NCBI GenBank assembly: GCA_016198945.1
Contig: JACQHO010000218.1
Location: forward strand, 1 to 6,916
DNA: 6,916 nucleotides
Reading direction: 5' to 3'
Source of the DNA: Nitrospirota bacterium
Lineage (GTDB): Bacteria; Nitrospirota; Nitrospiria; JACQBZ01
Part shown: positions 5,534 to 6,916 of the stretch, one piece after another
Layout of the letters: the number at the start of each line of letters is the position of its first letter
Numbering within the stretch: the first letter of the stretch is position 1
Made by a program: the position numbers and the translations under genes
The notes under the pieces: model-generated
Databases searched by the model: none
What the model was told of the DNA's origin: nothing
Seen by the model: only the letters and a program-made list of their open reading frames with translations

Positions 5534-5821
5534 TTAACCTTGATAAGCCTGTCCGAGCGCGGCCGCTTCGGCCTTGTGCTTGTCCAGCATGATCTCGCCG
5601 GTGGCGCCGTCGACGGGGGCCATGATGATGGCATTATGTTTGGCCGCATCACAGACCACGACGCAGAGCTCGCAGCCTTTGCACCGCTCAATCACCACGA
5701 AGGCCTTCATCTTCCGGGTGTCCAGCTTGATGCAGTCCGCCTCCGGGCAGTACATGATGCAGAGCCGGCATCCTTTATTGGCGACACACTTGTCATCTTC
5801 TACGTATGCGATATTATACAC
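5534..5821 (-). CDS. 4Fe-4S ferredoxin-like subunit of 2-oxoacid:ferredoxin oxidoreductase
   Basis: A 95-residue dicluster ferredoxin-like protein, the presumed electron-transfer (delta/ForE-type) subunit of the oxidoreductase encoded upstream. Two cluster motifs are visible: Cys12-x5-Cys18-x2-Cys21-x3-Cys25-Pro and Cys47-x2-Cys50-x2-Cys53-x3-Cys57. A ninth cysteine, Cys30, follows the first motif, and the residue after Cys57 is Asp instead of the usual Pro. The first motif has an enlarged Cys12-Cys18 spacing with GCRLC, as in delta-type subunits. The start is GTG at 5821, with an AGAGG ribosome site 9 nt upstream; the gap to the gamma gene is 21 nt. It is the last gene of the operon, just before the terminator. 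A free-standing ferredoxin is the main alternative, but position and short spacing favour a subunit. Confidence 0.88.
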   Translation of the reverse strand: MYNIAYVEDDKCVANKGCRLCIMYCPEADCIKLDTRKMKAFVVIERCKGCELCVVVCDAAKHNAIIMAPVDGATGEIMLDKHKAEAAALGQAYQG

Positions 5822-5842
5822 AGGACTGATCCTCTTCTTCGG

Positions 5843-6529
5843 TTAGACCGCCACGGCCAATTTCCGGCTCTCGGCCCATGCAGACGCCAGTTCGTACGAT
5901 TTTTTGATCGTGGACATATTCTTCTGGAGCAACTGCTCCTTCTTGGCGAACTTCTTTTTGATCGCCTCATCCAGCGTAGCCGTTCCCCCGGAGGCGACGT
6001 ATTTCTTGCCGAACCGTTCCTGAATCGCCTGGTCCACCGCCTCCATCGTGACCACTTTGGAAATGCCGACGACCGCTCCGATCATCGCCATATTCGAGGC
6101 CAGTTCGGTTCCGGCGATCTCCATCGCCAGCGCCGTGCCGTCAAACGTGTAGACGGCCACATTCAATTCCTTCAGATGCGCTTTGTCTTCATCGTTTAAA
6201 AGGTCCGCATTGGAATTGATGATCAGCAGCCCGTTCTTCTTGATGCCTGAATAGAAGGGCGCGGTGTAACTCTTCTGCAGTGTGATCACCTGGGGATGGA
6301 ACACCATGATGATGTCCGGAAAAACAAGCTCCCCCCGATCATAGATCCGTTCGGGACCGATCCGGCAGTAACTTTCGGCCGGAGCCATCCGTTTTTCAGC
6401 CCCGAAGAAAGGATTGGAGATCGAAAACTTCCCGTCCTTGTTGGCGGCCATCGCTAACACATGGGCCGAGGTCACCACTCCCTGGCCGCCCAATCCGGAC
6501 ATTCGGATGTTGGTGCGCTTTTTCAACAT
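5843..6529 (-). CDS. 2-oxoacid:ferredoxin oxidoreductase gamma subunit
   Basis: A 228-residue gamma subunit of the pyruvate/2-oxoglutarate:ferredoxin oxidoreductase family, the enzyme that reversibly converts 2-oxoacid, CoA and ferredoxin to acyl-CoA, CO2 and reduced ferredoxin. The family N-terminus IRMSGLGGQGVVTSAHVLA is present (GLGGQG at 12-17), followed by FGAEKRMAPAESYCRI, PDIIMVFHPQ and a Rossmann-like middle, then ELASNMAMIGAVVGIS and the terminal dimerisation block ending in a basic helix. It starts 18 nt after the beta gene with AGGGGG as ribosome site 7 nt from ATG 6529. Which 2-oxoacid is used cannot be told from the gamma subunit. The extended basic helical C-terminus (KKKFAKKEQLLQKN) resembles the longer gammas of five-subunit enzymes. 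Confidence 0.93.
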   Translation of the reverse strand: MLKKRTNIRMSGLGGQGVVTSAHVLAMAANKDGKFSISNPFFGAEKRMAPAESYCRIGPERIYDRGELVFPDIIMVFHPQVITLQKSYTAPFYSGIKKNGLLIINSNADLLNDEDKAHLKELNVAVYTFDGTALAMEIAGTELASNMAMIGAVVGISKVVTMEAVDQAIQERFGKKYVASGGTATLDEAIKKKFAKKEQLLQKNMSTIKKSYELASAWAESRKLAVAV

Positions 6530-6547
6530 TGAAATACCCCCTGAAAT

Positions 6548-6916
6548 TTATTCGGTCAGTTGCGCCGCCGGAATCGCCGCCGCCTTTTTCTTCGCATCTA
6601 AATCGGCCAGATACTGCTTGGCCTCATCGGTGATGTACTCTTTGTAGTTGAAGCGCTCGCCCGGTTTTTCGGAATCGCGCATCTCTTGAAGACCTTCCAT
6701 GCTGTTCTTCCCGATCTCGAGAATGCAGGGCGTGTAAAGCTGAATATAGGTCGGCCCAACCTCGCGGGCCAACAGCACTGCATTCTTGATCACCTTCTCG
6801 ACCAGGGAGGGTTTGCTGACCGTCAGATTGACGACGTAACAGCAGCCCGACTCCCGCGCAATCTCGGGCAGCCTCACCTTGTCGAACTTCTTGCCCGTCG
6901 GAGCCATCTTGGCCAC
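6548..6916 (-). CDS. 2-oxoacid:ferredoxin oxidoreductase beta subunit, C-terminal part
   Basis: The last 122 codons of the thiamine-diphosphate-binding beta subunit; the frame runs off the right window edge, so the TPP-binding motif and start are not visible. The valine codon at the edge is internal, not a start. Recognisable family features are the LPEIARESGCCYVVNLTV segment (usually PEI...G..YVA), the helix PSLVEKVIKNAVLLAREV, and GPTYIQLYTPC, the conserved turn where porB-type subunits have GPSFIHVLSPC. A Lys/Ala-rich C-terminal tail (YLADLDAKKKAAAIPAAQ) follows. The paired cysteines in SGCC are unusual and their role is unknown. It is followed by the gamma gene, giving the beta-gamma-ferredoxin order of the for/por operons of reductive-TCA bacteria. 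The alpha and any delta genes would lie beyond 6916. Confidence 0.9.
   Translation of the reverse strand: MAKMAPTGKKFDKVRLPEIARESGCCYVVNLTVSKPSLVEKVIKNAVLLAREVGPTYIQLYTPCILEIGKNSMEGLQEMRDSEKPGERFNYKEYITDEAKQYLADLDAKKKAAAIPAAQLTE

Noticed and set aside
5540..6199. 219-codon + strand open frame rich in His, Arg and Leu
   Set aside because: Antisense to the ferredoxin-like and gamma genes, with low-complexity composition typical of a shadow frame.

Overview
The window is a compact, roughly 55% GC bacterial chromosome segment with no RNA genes, CRISPR arrays or insertion sequences that I can see. It has two opposed halves. On the + strand (2-3068) is the end of a coenzyme-B12 acyl-CoA mutase cluster: the C-terminal part of a split mutase large subunit, a metallo-beta-lactamase-fold hydrolase, the separate B12-binding small subunit, a short MeaB-type GTPase, and a broken 3' gene whose first 30 codons resemble MmgE/PrpD. 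Gaps are under 20 nt or the genes overlap, so this looks like one transcription unit whose promoter lies left of the window.

On the - strand are two units. The right-hand one (5534-6916) is the end of a 2-oxoacid:ferredoxin oxidoreductase operon in the order beta (partial), gamma, 4Fe-4S ferredoxin-like subunit. It is closed by a strong GC-rich hairpin with T tracts at 5481-5520. This order matches the beta-gamma-small ferredoxin end of the five-subunit enzymes of reductive-TCA-cycle bacteria such as Hydrogenobacter and Nitrospira. To its left (3087-5453) are a winged-helix plus FHA-like protein, an unrecognised 88-residue acidic-tailed protein, then mglB and mglA, the polarity-switch GTPase and its roadblock-family partner. 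A near-ideal sigma70-type promoter (TTGCAA, 17 nt, TATAAT) sits directly before mglB, so mglBA can be transcribed on its own as well as from upstream.

Organism: MglA/MglB, a five-subunit-type 2-oxoacid oxidoreductase and a split B12 mutase together suggest a Nitrospirota-like or similar deep-branching, metabolically versatile Gram-negative bacterium. This is inference from gene content, not a firm placement.

How the genes may work together: the mutase with its MeaB guardian would interconvert a branched and a linear acyl-CoA (methylmalonyl-CoA to succinyl-CoA if it is the common type). The oxidoreductase joins 2-oxoacids, acyl-CoAs and ferredoxin, so both could meet at succinyl-CoA. MglA/MglB set cell polarity, usually for type IV pili or gliding; the FHA-like protein beside them may supply a regulatory input.

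The parts most worth a second look are the hydrolase placed between the two mutase subunits, the MeaB lacking its usual C-terminal arm, the frame-disrupted gene at 2809-3068, and the FHA-like/88-residue pair upstream of mglBA.
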